Positions 48,641 through 60,315 of a stretch of 64,000 nucleotides of DNA are shown piece after piece. A program made the position numbers and the translations under genes. The stretch's first letter is position 1, and each line of letters begins with the position of its first letter. The notes beneath the pieces were generated by a model that was not told the origin of the DNA, searched no databases, and saw only the letters and a program-made list of their open reading frames with translations. The stretch is from positions 4,594,001-4,658,000 of the forward strand of contig JAQPZY010001659.1 in assembly GCA_029931535.1 (NCBI GenBank), given 5' to 3'. The stretch is from Margaritifera margaritifera. Taxonomy: Eukaryota; Mollusca; Bivalvia; Unionida; Margaritiferidae.

Positions 48641-50645
48641 CAGTAAAACCTGTCTTGAGCGACCTCTGCTATGAGCGACCACCTGTCATTTACAACCACA
48701 ATCGTAATGCACGGATCGATTTTATTATATAAACACACTGTCGTAAGCGACCACCTACAGAACGCGACCAGCAACCACAATTTCTTGGCAAAATATGCAT
48801 TTTGACACTGCTATGAGTGACTGCATCGCAAAAACTGAGACAAACACCACTGACCTTTATTGAGTCCTTTGTAACCACAACCGCTTAAAAGTAAAGACTG
48901 TTCTAAACAAAAAAAAAACAAAAAAAATGAGGCTGGCTACCGGTTTCGTAAATTTTTACAGGTCATGCATGTAGTGTCATATGTTATAGATTGTAAACCA
49001 GACTAAAGTACATGCTCATTGTTCTAAAATAACACTAACACTGCTATGAATGACCATATTGCGAGAATAGAGACAAACACCACTGACCTTCATTTAATCC
49101 TTGGTAACCACGACCGCTTAAAGACTGTTCTAATCAAAAACAAAAGCAAAAAAGATTTTTGGATGGCTACTGGTTTCATAAATTTTAAGGTCATGCATGT
49201 AGTGTCGTATGTCATAGATTGTAAACCAGACTAAAGTATATGCAGATTGTTCTAAAATAACACTGCTATGAATGATAATATTGTGAGAACAGAGACAAAC
49301 ACCACTGACTTTTATTTTATCATTTGTAACCACGACCACTTAAAAATTAAGACTGTTCTAAACAACAACAAAAACCCAAACAAAATGAGCCTGGCTACCG
49401 GTTTCATAAATTTTACAGGTCATGCATGTAGTGTCATATGTTATAGATTGTAAACCAGACTAAAGTACATGCTCATTGTTCTAAAATAACACTAACACTG
49501 CTGTGAACGACCATCAAGACAAACACCACTGACCTTTATTTAATCCTTTGTAACCATGACCGCTTGAAGACTGTTCTAATCAAAATCAAAAGCAAAAAAG
49601 ATCTTTGGCTGGCTACTGGTTTCTTAAATTTTATAGGTCATGCATGTAGTGTCATTTGTCATAGACTGTAAACCAGACTAAAGTACATGTCACTAAATGC
49701 CATTGTAGCGCCAAAGTCAATGTACCAGTCGCGTACATCATTTGTCTTTGGAGTTAATCCGTAATGCCTGGGGTGAATGAGGTCTTTGTCTTTAATACCA
49801 CTAAGTGAGAACCATTTTCCGGATTTGATTGTCATTGTTAAAGGGTTGCGTTGTTTGTTGCTTTTTTTTGATGTTACAGTGATTACAGCCAATACACCAA
49901 GCCATCATCTGTTGACCTTAGTGCAGCAAGTTACACCCTTTGTTTACAGAGTTAAACCCTTAATGTTGTCTGTGAATTAAGCCTTTGACTTTTGTCTTGA
50001 AATAAATTTATTCTGTTTCTGGATGAGTTAATTATGTCTTTTTATATCATTCATTGTTACATATACGTTGTGTATATATATATATTCCATATTTCTCCAA
50101 AGCCTGATCAAAATTGCTACAGTTGTTATTACAATTGATCACTGATATCATTAACACCTTAATAACAATAGGAGAACCTCCAAAGAAATAAAAGACAAAT
50201 TCTAACACTGGAGGAAAGAATTATGTAATTGAAAGAAGTGAAGAAGGGGAGACCGCTTGCAAAATAGCAGCCAGTTTAAATGTTGGTAAAGCTCAAATTC
50301 AGGATGTTATAAAAGACAATGAGTCAATTAGAAACTAATTCATATGCTAATACATGTACATGTGATCTTCAAATATAAATGTGATTCATGTTTAATGATA
50401 GATGTATATATTTATTGCTATATAAAATTATTTTCAGATAAATGCATGCAATATTTTAACAAGAACTATGAATAAAGAATACAATACATGTACAGTGATT
50501 GTTTTTTTTTTTTCCTTCTTAAACAGTGCTGACTTTTGACCATGGAAACTTTTTTTTTACAATCCGGGTTATTAGAGAGACCACCTGTCTTGGGAGACTG
50601 CTTTTTGTTGGCAGAAGGCTCGGTCTGTCAAGACAGGTTTTACTG
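48641..50645 (+). mobile_element. pogo-like element (2.0 kb) with internal 230 bp tandem repeats
   Basis: The termini cagtaaaacctgtcttga are a perfect inverted pair for 18 bp, with TA on both sides (48639-48640, 50646-50647). About four tandem units of about 230 bp occupy 48790-49690 (gagacaaacaccactgacct, cacgaccgcttaaagact, ctactggtttcataaatttt, gtcatgcatgtagtgtca). Near the right end a fragment of the transposase HTH remains (50180-50338). No catalytic region. Confidence 0.85.
50180..50338 (+). pseudogene. pogo-type HTH fragment
   Basis: The plus strand, with one frame change near 50215, reads RQILTLEERI and then VIERSEEGETACKIAASLNV, then GKAQIQDVIKDNESI, followed by a stop. This is the psq/CENP-B type helix-turn-helix at the N-terminus of pogo transposases. 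Only this module survives in the element, as in the elements at 17771 and 58442. Confidence 0.75.
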
Positions 50646-52892
50646 TATTACTTTTTTTAACCATGTATTTTGATATTATTTATTTGAATCAAGAAGAAAA
50701 ATTCACATTCCAAATGGCTTTGAAAAAATACCGATGTACAATCTAGATACGTCAAATGACCAATGTATTATTTGCTGAGTATATGTTTGATATAATCCCA
50801 TATGAAAAACATAACTATTTGTTGCCTCAATTAAAACTTACCCGAACAATTTGTTAACTTTCCATAAATTTATAATTGAAGCATCGAATAATGAAACAAG
50901 AGATTAAGAAATGAAAGAATCACCATTTATAATTGTGCAGAAAGGTCACTGGTCATTTCATTCTTTTATTACTTTTTTTAACCACATATTTTGATGTTTT
51001 TTATTTGAATTAAGAAGAGAATTTACATTTCAAATGGCTTTGATAAAATACCAATGTGTGATATAGATATGTCAAACTACAAATGTATTGTTTGCTGAGT
51101 ATCTGTTTAATATAATCCCAACTGAAAAACAACTATTTGTTGCCTGAATTAAACCTTACCTGACTTTTTGTTAACTTTGCGTATCACAATGAATAATGAA
51201 ACAGATCGAGAAATAAAGAAATAATCACCATTTATAATCGTGCAGAAAGCCCTTTGATCATCTCACATTGAAAGGGTAATTGTTTTGTTAACTGAGAATC
51301 TACTCTCATTCATCGATCCACCCTTCTTTGTCTTCTTTATCTTCGAGAAAATATAATGATTGATGCATATGATCTCTTATTGTCATCTACTGCTGTTCAT
51401 TAACAACTGGACAATGGCCTTTACAGTACATATCCTTAAACAATATCGTTAATGAGTGCTTTTTATTAAGTTGGTCACTGTAACAAAGCACCATGCACGT
51501 TTTAAAATGAGTTCGGAAGCCATTTGATGTTTTCTTATCCAGCAAAAAGGATATCTCAGTACATGCCAAGGTGAAGACCACAGACCATTGGTCAGTTAGT
51601 CTTATTGTTTCATTATAGTAATACAAAAATAAAATATAAAAATGTTGTCATTTTCTATCATAAATTTGAAAGTCATTGACTCACTGAAATCGATTCTTTT
51701 ATATAATATCTTTTAAGTGCTTGTACTGTTTTTATTTGGATATAATTAACATTTTATTGAGATTCTATTCTACGATACACCCCTCTATTGTTATCTTTTG
51801 CGGAGAGTACGAATAACAAGTGATGCGTGTAATTGCTTGTCATCACAAAATCTATTGCAGTTTGGACAATGGCCTTTATAGCTCATTGACAGATTTTCAT
51901 TTCCCTATGGATAGCCTCATTTCCCTATTGGATAACCTCATTAATTTGATCTTGTCTGCCGAATCTTACCCTCAATCTGGTGTCAACTGGAATAACCTGA
52001 CCAAAGCTCTAGGCATATTTAATTAGCATGTAAATAACATTGTTCTTGTGACAATGGATATCATAATTAAAACAAAAATGAATTGTTTATTTAGAGTGTT
52101 AATTAATAATGGGATATAGTAGTGCCCTTGAACATAAGGAAGATTACAATTTTGAGGTACCAGAAAAATACCAATTACAATCGAACTGTAACCTCTCTTT
52201 TTCTCTCTCTCCAAAACCTACAAATAAAACTGCTCTGAATACATACTATCTTTCTCACTGACACAATGTTGTTTCATCTCTCTCCCCCCCCCCCTCACAC
52301 AGACACACACATTCACTAAAAACAACAAGTCTTTTCGAGTTCTTCTTTTTGTTATTGTAATTTGATAATGAGGTTACTGTTTACTGTAAGAATAAAAGTT
52401 GCACAACTTTTTGACGGCATGTGCTCATATTGTTGTGTATAATCTACTGATAAATAATACCCATAAATAATACATGTACAGACCATCTTAATTATTTTGC
52501 CAACTTAACACACTGTAACAGCTACAAAGAAGTATACTCTGAATACTCATGATCTTGCACACTGAGATAACATTATCGTTTCAGCCATCTCTCCTCTCTC
52601 TCTCTCGTTCACTAATAACAACAGAAGTCTTTTTGAGTTCTTTTATTTTTATTGTAATTGGATTCTTGAGTTGAGAGCAGGATGAGACAAAATTTGTACG
52701 TTCATATTGTATGTTAGTACCATTAGATCATTGAGTATCGTGTGTCATGTAGACCTTGTTCAGGTGCAATCCCTTTATTTTTTGTAAACGGTCAATACCA
52801 CAAAATAATAATTATTTATTTTACATCTAATTTTTTGTACTCTGAATGTAATGATTATTTTTTTGTGTACGAAAAAATAGATGAAATACGGT

Positions 52893-54560
52893 AATACAAT
52901 TTAACAAAAACATTTGATGTAGACATTTGAAATTTGGCATTCATTGTTTTGTAGGCATATGTTATGTAGATGACTTGGTTAGATTTTTGTTCCATTATAG
53001 CTACAGTGTATTGTTAAAAAGAGTTTTCTACAGCTTTTTTTTTTTCCTTTTGCTGCTTGGTTTGCCAAGTTTTACAAAAAAAATTTGGGGTATTTCAGTC
53101 CTCTGGGCCCACTTTGCAAAAAGTGTCAAATTTATCCTAATGCTGAAGCTTTCTGTATACCAAACCGTTTCAGTCATTTAAGAGGAAGACTAAAATTTGA
53201 ACCTTACAAATTAGGAACTTTTTCCTTTTCTTCTGTTGAGTACGATTGGCACACAATGACATTAATAGTCGTGGTGATGTTGGGAGACACATGTCTTTGC
53301 TTTTTGAAAACAAATCTGTCTTGGTTTTTAGATTTTTTAAAAAAATACAGTTTTTAACTTTTCTGATTTTGACATTCTTTTGACCAAAAGCATTGTTAGC
53401 ATGATAAGCACAAACCACTTTAGGTTGACAAATTAAATTTAATAGGCATATTTGTATTTATATATAGTAGCCCTGATTAGATTTTCAGGCCTTAACAGCA
53501 GTTTTTCAATTTTCAGCACATTTTGGGACTCTTTATATATGCCCACCATAAGGCATAGGGTATTCTGTTATGATGTCCATCCATCTGACTATCTATTCAC
53601 TGTTTCATTTCCACACAATAACTCTAGTTCATCACCATCTTCTCTTGCCAAACTTTGTAAGTAACCAGCCTTTGAGTAAAGAAAGAAACCTATCAATTTC
53701 AAGCTCAAAAGGTGAAAGATCTAGCTAACTGGGAATAAAAGAAGGAAAACTGTTTCCACACATTAACTTTACTTGTATACCAGATACCTTGACCAAACTG
53801 TGTGAATGGTTTGCATTTCAGCTAAGAAAGATATCTATTGATTTTGGGGTCTGAAGGTCAAAGGTCAAGGACACAGTGGCTCTAAGAGGAAAATGATTTG
53901 TGTGTGGTATCTTCAGTTCTTTATCACTTACTTTGACAACACTTTATGGATGGCTTGTATTTGAGACAAAGAGGACACCTGTTTGTATTAGGGTCAACAT
54001 GTCTAATGTCAAGGAAAAAAGGAAAATGATTTTCCCAAAACTGCTTAAGTTTTGTACAGTATGCCTTGACTACACTTTGTAGGTGGCTTGCATTTGAGGC
54101 AAGGAAGACCTGTTGATTTGGGGGTTAAAAGGTCAAAGTTCAAGGTCATAGGGACTCCAAGAAGGAAAACGGTTTCCACAAAATAACTCTCAAGTCCTAT
54201 TCCACAAACCATCATCAAATTTGGTGGATGACTTGCATTTGAGACAATAAAGGCACCTATTGATTTGATTTTGGGATCAGTAGGTCAAAGATCAAGGTCA
54301 CTGAGACTGAAAGAAGAAAAATGGTTTCTGCAAAATAACTTGACATGGTGAGTGTGTAATATACCATTTATTGTATTCTTATCAGTTTTTTACAAAAAGC
54401 CTGGTTAGCATGATTAAGCAAAAACATCTTGAGGCAGACAAATGTGATTTAGTAGGCATATTTGTATATATTGTAGATTAAGTGATTAAATTTCATGCCA
54501 GTATAGTAATTCTTGATATTTTGTCAAAATTATTTAGTTGTTTTTACTTTTTTGGTCTGC
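52893..54560. repeat. R6 (block 4 and 5) and R4 (block 2, AGGTCA-rich) satellites
   Basis: 52893-53520 and 54360-54560 are R6 units (gattagattttcaggcc, acaaatgtgatttagtaggc). 53520-54340 are R4 units (ttgattttggggtc, caaaggtcaaggtca-like blocks, cttgcatttgaggcaagga). At 53855-53867 there is a perfect aggtca-a-aggtca. Other near matches lie at 54132-54145 and 54283-54296. Confidence 0.7.
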
Positions 54561-54755
54561 AGTGGTGCATACATGTTCTACAAACACAAATCTAGTTAAT
54601 TTTTGTCTTTGTACACTTTCAAATATAGTGGACTTGAAAAAAATGTATTATGGCTACTGTATACTGTATTAAGATCATAAATTCTTTTTTCATTTCTACT
54701 TCTTTATGTAAACAGAAAATATTTGCCATTCTTGAATAGATTCTTTCATTTTTAT

Positions 54756-54910
54756 CAAGCCTGCCTTGGCAGAAGTTCGATATAGCGATCACTTTGGTGT
54801 TTGTGTGTGTGTCTGTCAGTATGTCTGTCTGTCCACACCCTAAATTAAGGTCACATTTTTTTTTAGATTAAGTTCAATGTTAAAGCGTAAGCTAAAAAAA
54901 GGCAGGCTTG
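54756..54910. mobile_element. 155 bp MITE close to the PKD exon
   Basis: Ends caagcctgcct and aggcaggcttg are inverted. The centre contains gatatagcgatcactttggt and a (TG)-rich stretch. Its right end lies 49 bp upstream of the PKD exon, between the likely branch region and the acceptor. Confidence 0.7.
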
Positions 54911-54959
54911 GCAAAAAAGGGTCTCTTGTTTATCAACTTTTGATCAACTCTGCTTTCAG

Positions 54960-55170
54960 TGATAAGTGAAGAAAATCAGGACCCCATTAAAGGGTTGAAG
55001 ATCATGTCCAATGAACCTGCTTTTGCCCTAGGCAAGACAGTGACCTTAACAGTGACCTTGGAAAGAGGCTCCCATGTTCACTACCAGATTCAGTATGGGG
55101 ATGGAATTATTGAAATGGCTTTAAATCCTGATCAACTTGCATTTAGAACACCTTACAATTTTTCTCATAG
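54960..55170 (+). CDS. exon: PKD-type domain, N-terminal part
   Basis: A 211 bp exon, phase 1 in (acceptor tgctttcag) and phase 2 out (donor catag/gtaggt). The 70 codons include KIMSNEPAFALGKTVTLTVT, then GSHVHYQIQYGDG, and end TPYNFSH. The pattern of a strand, V-T-L-x-V-T-L, then H-Y-x-I-x-Y-G-D-G is the core of the PKD (polycystin) Ig-like fold, where the usual motif is WDFGDG. The closing Y-x-x-x-G-x-Y strand should be in the next exon. PKD domains occur in polycystin-1/REJ proteins and other ectodomains. A stop (TAG) lies just past the donor in frame, so splicing at 55170 is required. No further exon was recognised in the 8.8 kb to the window end. Confidence 0.82.
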
Positions 55171-55239
55171 GTAGGTATTTTAAGCTGAATTTCAGTTACA
55201 TAGCAGAACAGTCTTTCTCATTTCATTTTCAATTGACCT

Positions 55240-55690
55240 GGCCATGAGGCCAAGTGAGCTCATGGTGTTGTCCTTCATCTGTCATGTGTTGTGCATTGTG
55301 GGTCATTTGTCATTCATTCACAATTGCTGTTCAAAACTTTTACAAAGGCCACTTAGCAGAATTTGACCAAATTTTAAAGAAAGCATCCTAGCATGAATCG
55401 TTCAAATGATGCCAATCCAAAAATTTGACTGTAAGCATCCTGACATGAAGGTATTTCGTATTTGTTCTAATGATGCCGATCTACCATCAAATATGACCAA
55501 TGTTACTAAAAGTAGAAAAACATTTAAACAGCTTCTTAAAAAAAACTGCTGAACAGAATTTTCACCAAATTTACAGAAAGGATTCTGGCATGAAGGGCTT
55601 TTAAGTGTTTACAAATTATGCCAATTGCCATCAGATATACTTGCTGTTAGTAAATAAAGAAAAACCTTTAACAACTTCTCTTGGTATAGG
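55240..55690. repeat. dispersed intronic repeat R7, block 3
   Basis: Units with catgaggccaagtgagctca, ccaaatttacagaaaggatt, ctggcatgaaggg and gatgccgatctaccatcaaa. Related to 40690, 42703 and 62150. Confidence 0.6.
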
Positions 55691-56900
55691 GGCCTTTCAA
55701 CATACTTACTATATCATGGTATGTCACACAAAAACCTAATGTTTTGGCCTCCCCCCCCCACACACACAGTTGTGTTTATAAAAACGCAATTTCTGATAAA
55801 TCTAGTTTAATAAAAGAAAAATGAGAGAGAGAGACCATTTTTGACACAGTGAAATATGCCCATAACCTGTATATAACACTAAACATTTGTGATTTGCATA
55901 GCTTCATGCTTAATGCTCATAGAATACTGTCACTTATGTGCAGCTTATACAGATAATTGCTACAGATTAAAAGGTAAATGCAGTAAGAATAAAACAACAC
56001 CATCATTCCAGGATGATTTTGTGTTGCTAGTTTTTTGGGCATTGCAGTAGGTGAGCCCATTTGGCTAATTTGCATAGGTAAAGTACACGAAGTGGAACAA
56101 CCCAATTTATTGCAAGTTAGGTAAATCAGGGATGAATGTTGAAGAAAGAAATGCCAACCCATAGACATGCTTATCAGGAATCCCAGCATCATTTTTAAAA
56201 AATCTTGGCTGTCTATCTAGTAATGTCAACACATTTGTTAAAAGTAAATAACTTCTATACAATCATATTGCATCTTCCTATGAGCCTAATCATACCTGTA
56301 CACAGTAACAAGTAAGGTCCAATTAGAACAAAATGGTGTATTTATTTCTCCAATTCCAGGATCTTGAATTCCTTCAACATTTTTGGTAAAGACAATGACT
56401 ATAAACATTAGTTTTCCTTGCGAATTTATCTGCATCTTCTTTTTTCCTCACCTCGGGTGCCATTTTTCACCTATTTACAGTTTACTGGTTTCTTGTCATC
56501 TACATTCAGTTTTTCACATTGACAAGCTATATTCTATGTACAAGTTGATCATATTGGTGCTAGAGTACTTTTCTCTCTACTTGTGTCCAAATGGAAGACT
56601 CATGTTCAGAATTGTATCCCCAACAATTTTGAGTTTCGAGTTTCTGAAATGTCTTCAATACAATTCAGATTGAGGAATTTTCACAAACAAATTCATCATA
56701 ATTAAGCAAAATCCAGAATGGTTGGCACCTCTGTGAAGAAACAGTAGCATGAGACAGTTGAAGTCATCTTTGGTAAAGTTTAAGATTATTGGCTTGTTTG
56801 TGAACTGTGGCTAAGTTTGTTGAAAATTGGATTTTACTCCATACATGTAATCATGAAAAAGCAAGGTTTGATTAGTTTGGTAGTTTGGATAGTAAAGTTA
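55691..56900. other. intron sequence, nothing recognised
   Basis: AT-rich with a short C run at 55751-55759. The plus-strand frame at 56383-56673 is hydrophobic but has no splice or homology support. Confidence 0.45.
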
Positions 56901-56904
56901 GGAT

Positions 56905-57111
56905 GCATGTTTGAAACTCCCTAACAGCAATGCCAATGCAGAAAGATTATTTTCAGTCCTGAGAAAAATTCAACAAAATCTTCAGAGAAGTTTGAACAAC
57001 AGTGCCATCCTGTCTTTAATGAATGCAAAGAGTAACTCTAATGAAACTTGTATCACCTTCAAACCCACCAATGAACTATTGAGAGCAGTAAAGTCAGCCT
57101 TTACAAGTTAA
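56905..57111 (+). pseudogene. hAT transposase C-terminal dimerisation fragment
   Basis: The translation LPNSNANAERLFSVLRKIQ, then RSLNNSAILSLMNAK, then FKPTNELLRAVKSAF matches the C-terminal hAT dimerisation region (L-P-x-S-N-A-x-x-E-R-x-F-S). It ends with a natural-looking stop. The upstream part (56700-56900) has stops and is not readable. It is the same general type as the remnants at 36503-36980 and 39088-39700 but covers a different part of the protein. Confidence 0.75.
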
Positions 57112-58441
57112 TGCTATACTCCACTCTAAAACATAAATGATGGAAAATGAGCACTAACAAAATTCTGATTTTTTTTTATAATGGTTTTTAAAGACATAAA
57201 CTGTCTATTGTTATGCCTAACCACAACAGTTTTAGGGCATATTGTTTACCCTTGTCAGTACAGTACAGCTCACATAATTTTTTATGGTTATCCCATGCAT
57301 GAATTCTCATTAACATAATGTACGATTTCTTCGGACATCCAATCACAGCATTGTAGAGGGGTAATTAAAACTTGAGAAAGCATAGTTCTGGCGGTTGCTA
57401 CATTAACATACAAAAACAAAAATTATTGCTAAAAGTTAACTGACTATGTACTGTTCCAGAAACATAAAGATGATAACGAAGTTAAGTTCATTCTCATACT
57501 GAATTTCTGTATACTGTGACAAAATGAAGATGCATTCATGCACTTGATGACAGAGCTGTGTGCATGGGTAGGGGCACTACATACATGTATGTTAGTTTCA
57601 GATAAATGTGTCAGAGAGAAACAGAGCATTGTTTAAAATTTTGTATCTTTAATTTAAATTGTACTATTTTGTATTAATTATTAAAGTAGCATTTTTTATA
57701 TATATTTTTATCACAACTGGTCACAAAAAGTCATCGTAGATACATGTTGGATCACACATGCTTTTTGAAGATAGATGCTCATATGCAAACTAATAACCTA
57801 GCACAACAGAAGCCATCAGCACAGTTTTTCTTTGCCATTGACATGTTAATTTCATGTGCGAACTGATAACTTAAAGGCACAACAGCAGATCTTTTCTGCA
57901 GGTTTGTTTTCTTTGCCGTTATGTTGACAATAAGCAATGTACTCGGGGATAAGGGAACAGTGTTTTTTTATTGAATGAGCATTTTGTTGAATCATACTGT
58001 ATAATCACAGGCTATTCCATTTGTTTGATTCTCATAAAAGAAAAATCAATGAAGGAAAGAAGAACTTGTGAACTAATCAGTACAGCTAGTATGAAATTTT
58101 TGCATTGATCTGTTTATTGTCTTCTGTTCCTTGCATCAGTCAGACCACTTGAGTAAAGATTATTTGTTAATGAGGAAAGAGAGCTAGAAATAAGACTAGT
58201 TGTTTAAAATGGACAATGGTCTTGCTCTGGACTAATTACAAAGATGTAATTCGACCTTTGTTATAATAATCAGACCTACAGCACTTGGTCATTTGGCTCC
58301 CTTTCTGTAAAACATCCTTGTTTCAAAATTAATTCCTGCCTTTTACAATTCAACGCTGGAACACATTACCAACAGAAATTATAAGTAACCCATCTATACA
58401 AAATATCAAATAAACATTTACCCATTTGTTGTATGTAAATA

Positions 58442-59553
58442 CAGTCAAACCTGTCCTAGTCACCTGTGTTCAGCAGTCATTCTAATTTCCCCCCAGCAAA
58501 TTTCCTACATAAATGACCTGTATTTAATGGTCACCTGCTTTCAGCAGTCAGCAGCCAGGTGTTTCTTAACCAAACCATGGTTTCACCCTGCCTTAAGCGG
58601 TCACTGGAGCGTATCAGCAGTGACTGCTCCAAGTATGCATATTAAACACTTTTTTTGTTTGATGAGCAAGGCATTGTTTAGATAAAGGTATATCATGTGA
58701 ATCGATGTTTAAGCATTTCATATATCAGTTGTACTTACCGTACTCCAATCATGCTGTCAGTCAAACTCAAAGGTGTCAACATGTCAGCTTTGGAAGTAAA
58801 GCATTTTTTGTCCTTACATGAGAGAATCAAAGCAATTTGTTTCCTGGATAGTGGACAAAGTAGTAGTGTAGTTGCAGCAGAAATGGGAGTCGGGCAAACT
58901 CAGATCCAATGGATTATTAAGCGTAAACAAGATATTATGGATTTTGAGAGCAACGTTAATCCGGAGTGTAAGATATTATGTACAATAACACCAAATTTGT
59001 AGAAATACATGTACATTTCACTTGTGATAGCCCTTACGGTTTATATGCTACTAATAGCTGCAGGAAGCTTCTTTTCATTCCATGATCATCAAAGATCTTG
59101 CACAAAAGCTGACAGTCTTTTGATCTTGGTCATTTTGAGCAACTGCTTAATCCATCAATTGTTTGAAGTGTGAACATCTGTTTTAATGCCTAATTATACC
59201 AGCTGGCCTAACAAAAAGTCAGTGCTTTTTTTGACATTCACAGGTTAGCTGTCAATTAGTAATTTTATTTAGATGCCATTTCTACTGATAAGTGATGATT
59301 TAATGTACATGATAGATTAAAGTGGAACTTTTTATTGTATTATTTTGTTATTTTTCTTTGTGCTAAATTGATAAACTAAATATATGTATCTTGATTGCAT
59401 ACTACTACTACTAATGCTAATGCTTTTCGGTGCATATTACATGTATTTGTCATGAACCAAGTTTGAGAGCTGAACCTGCCTTCAGAGGTCACCTGTCTTC
59501 AAAGGCCACTTTGGCCCTTTCCCATGGGTGACTGTTGAACACAGGTTTGACTG
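58442..59553 (+). mobile_element. pogo-like element (1.1 kb) with HTH fragment only
   Basis: The termini cagtcaaacctgt and acaggtttgactg are a perfect inverted pair with TA on each side. The subterminal zones repeat gtcacctg-ttcagcagtca type motifs (58460-58630, 59480-59540). The interior has a single coding segment, the N-terminal HTH at 58781-59002. It lies inside family A copy 2. Confidence 0.88.
58781..59002 (+). pseudogene. pogo-type HTH open frame
   Basis: ATG at 58781 opens MSALEVKHFLSLHERIKAIC and continues with LDSGQSSSVVAAEMGVGQTQ and IQWIIKRKQDI before a stop at 59002. The pattern L-x-x-x-E-R-I-x-x-I, G-x-S-x-x-x-V-A-x-x-x-x-V-G-x-x-x-I-x-x-I-I-K is the pogo/psq helix-turn-helix. 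The frame is intact through the motif, with no DDE region behind it. A longer frame from 58697 includes subterminal transposon sequence and is less likely to be used. Confidence 0.75.
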
Positions 59554-60214
59554 TACTGTACATTAATTATATACCTATATATCTATTTCACCTAGTAAAC
59601 TTGAGCATCAGATGAAGTGTTTTACTTTTTTCTTTTTCTGTTCATTTTCCTATCGCATACTATGCATAATACAGAAAAAGGAGATGAACCTGTTCCAAAT
59701 CATTTCTGGATTATTAACTGTTTTTAGTAAAGTTCCTCTCTCCCTCTCTCTCATAAAATATGGAATCCAAATCACTACTCTGCACGTTATCATAATCAGT
59801 TGCACTTAACATTAGAAACTTATTTTTTTTTACATGCTTCGGTAACAGTTTAAGTATGCTCTGATTGCCTAGCTTTCTTCATTCAATTAGTGGCCTCATG
59901 GTTCACACCAAGTTAAATAGATGTTCTTGCCATGAACATTTTTAGTGATTCTACTTATGTTTGGAAGAATTTTTCACCAATGTTAGTTTCAAAATTGATG
60001 CTAAAATGCTTAATAAGATTAACCAAATTTTACTTTTTTGATGCTTGATTTGTCAATGTATTTAGGCAATGTTCAGAATTAAAATATTAATAATCTACCA
60101 ATTATAAATCTACACGTACACAAACTGAAATCTGGAAAAGTTCGTAAGTGGTAAGAAAAGTAATACCGTACTAGACATTATAGCGCCATGGAGAAAAATG
60201 AAAGAAAGAAATTT

Positions 60215-60315
60215 TCCTGCCAGTCGGCGCAAACTCATGACATCGTGCTCCAAAGTCAAGTGTGTGTGTGTGTGTCACATACTCTATCCACTTGGCCACA
60301 GTAACTAGCTGTAAG
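60215..60315 (-). repeat. tRNA-like block within family A copy 2
   Basis: Read on the minus strand: tgtggccaagtggatagagt (A-box type), a CA-rich centre, then catgagtttgcgcc (B-box type) about 60 bp later. It is the counterpart of 12685-12779 and better preserved at the A box. Confidence 0.5.

Larger units (their letters stand above)
45635..52891. mobile_element. 7.26 kb composite: TIR element with two nested pogo elements
   Basis: Inverted ends ccgtatttcatataattttt at the left and, read inward from the right, ccgtatttcatctatttttt, each followed by gtac-type subterminal sequence. TA lies at both edges, and the R6 repeat is continuous across the insertion. Removing the two pogo elements (45957-48173 and 48641-50645) leaves a core of about 3.0 kb. 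The core is mostly tandem units of about 310 bp (caaatggctttgaaaaaata, gcatcgaataatgaaacagg, gcagaaaggtcactgatcat) from 45840 to 51290, then a second pair of repeats (51290-52720). No transposase was seen in the core. Confidence 0.8.

Noticed and set aside
60241..60290. (TG) repeat as an independent microsatellite
   Set aside because: It is the expanded centre of the tRNA-like block in family A copy 2; copy 1 has the matching short CA/TG stem.
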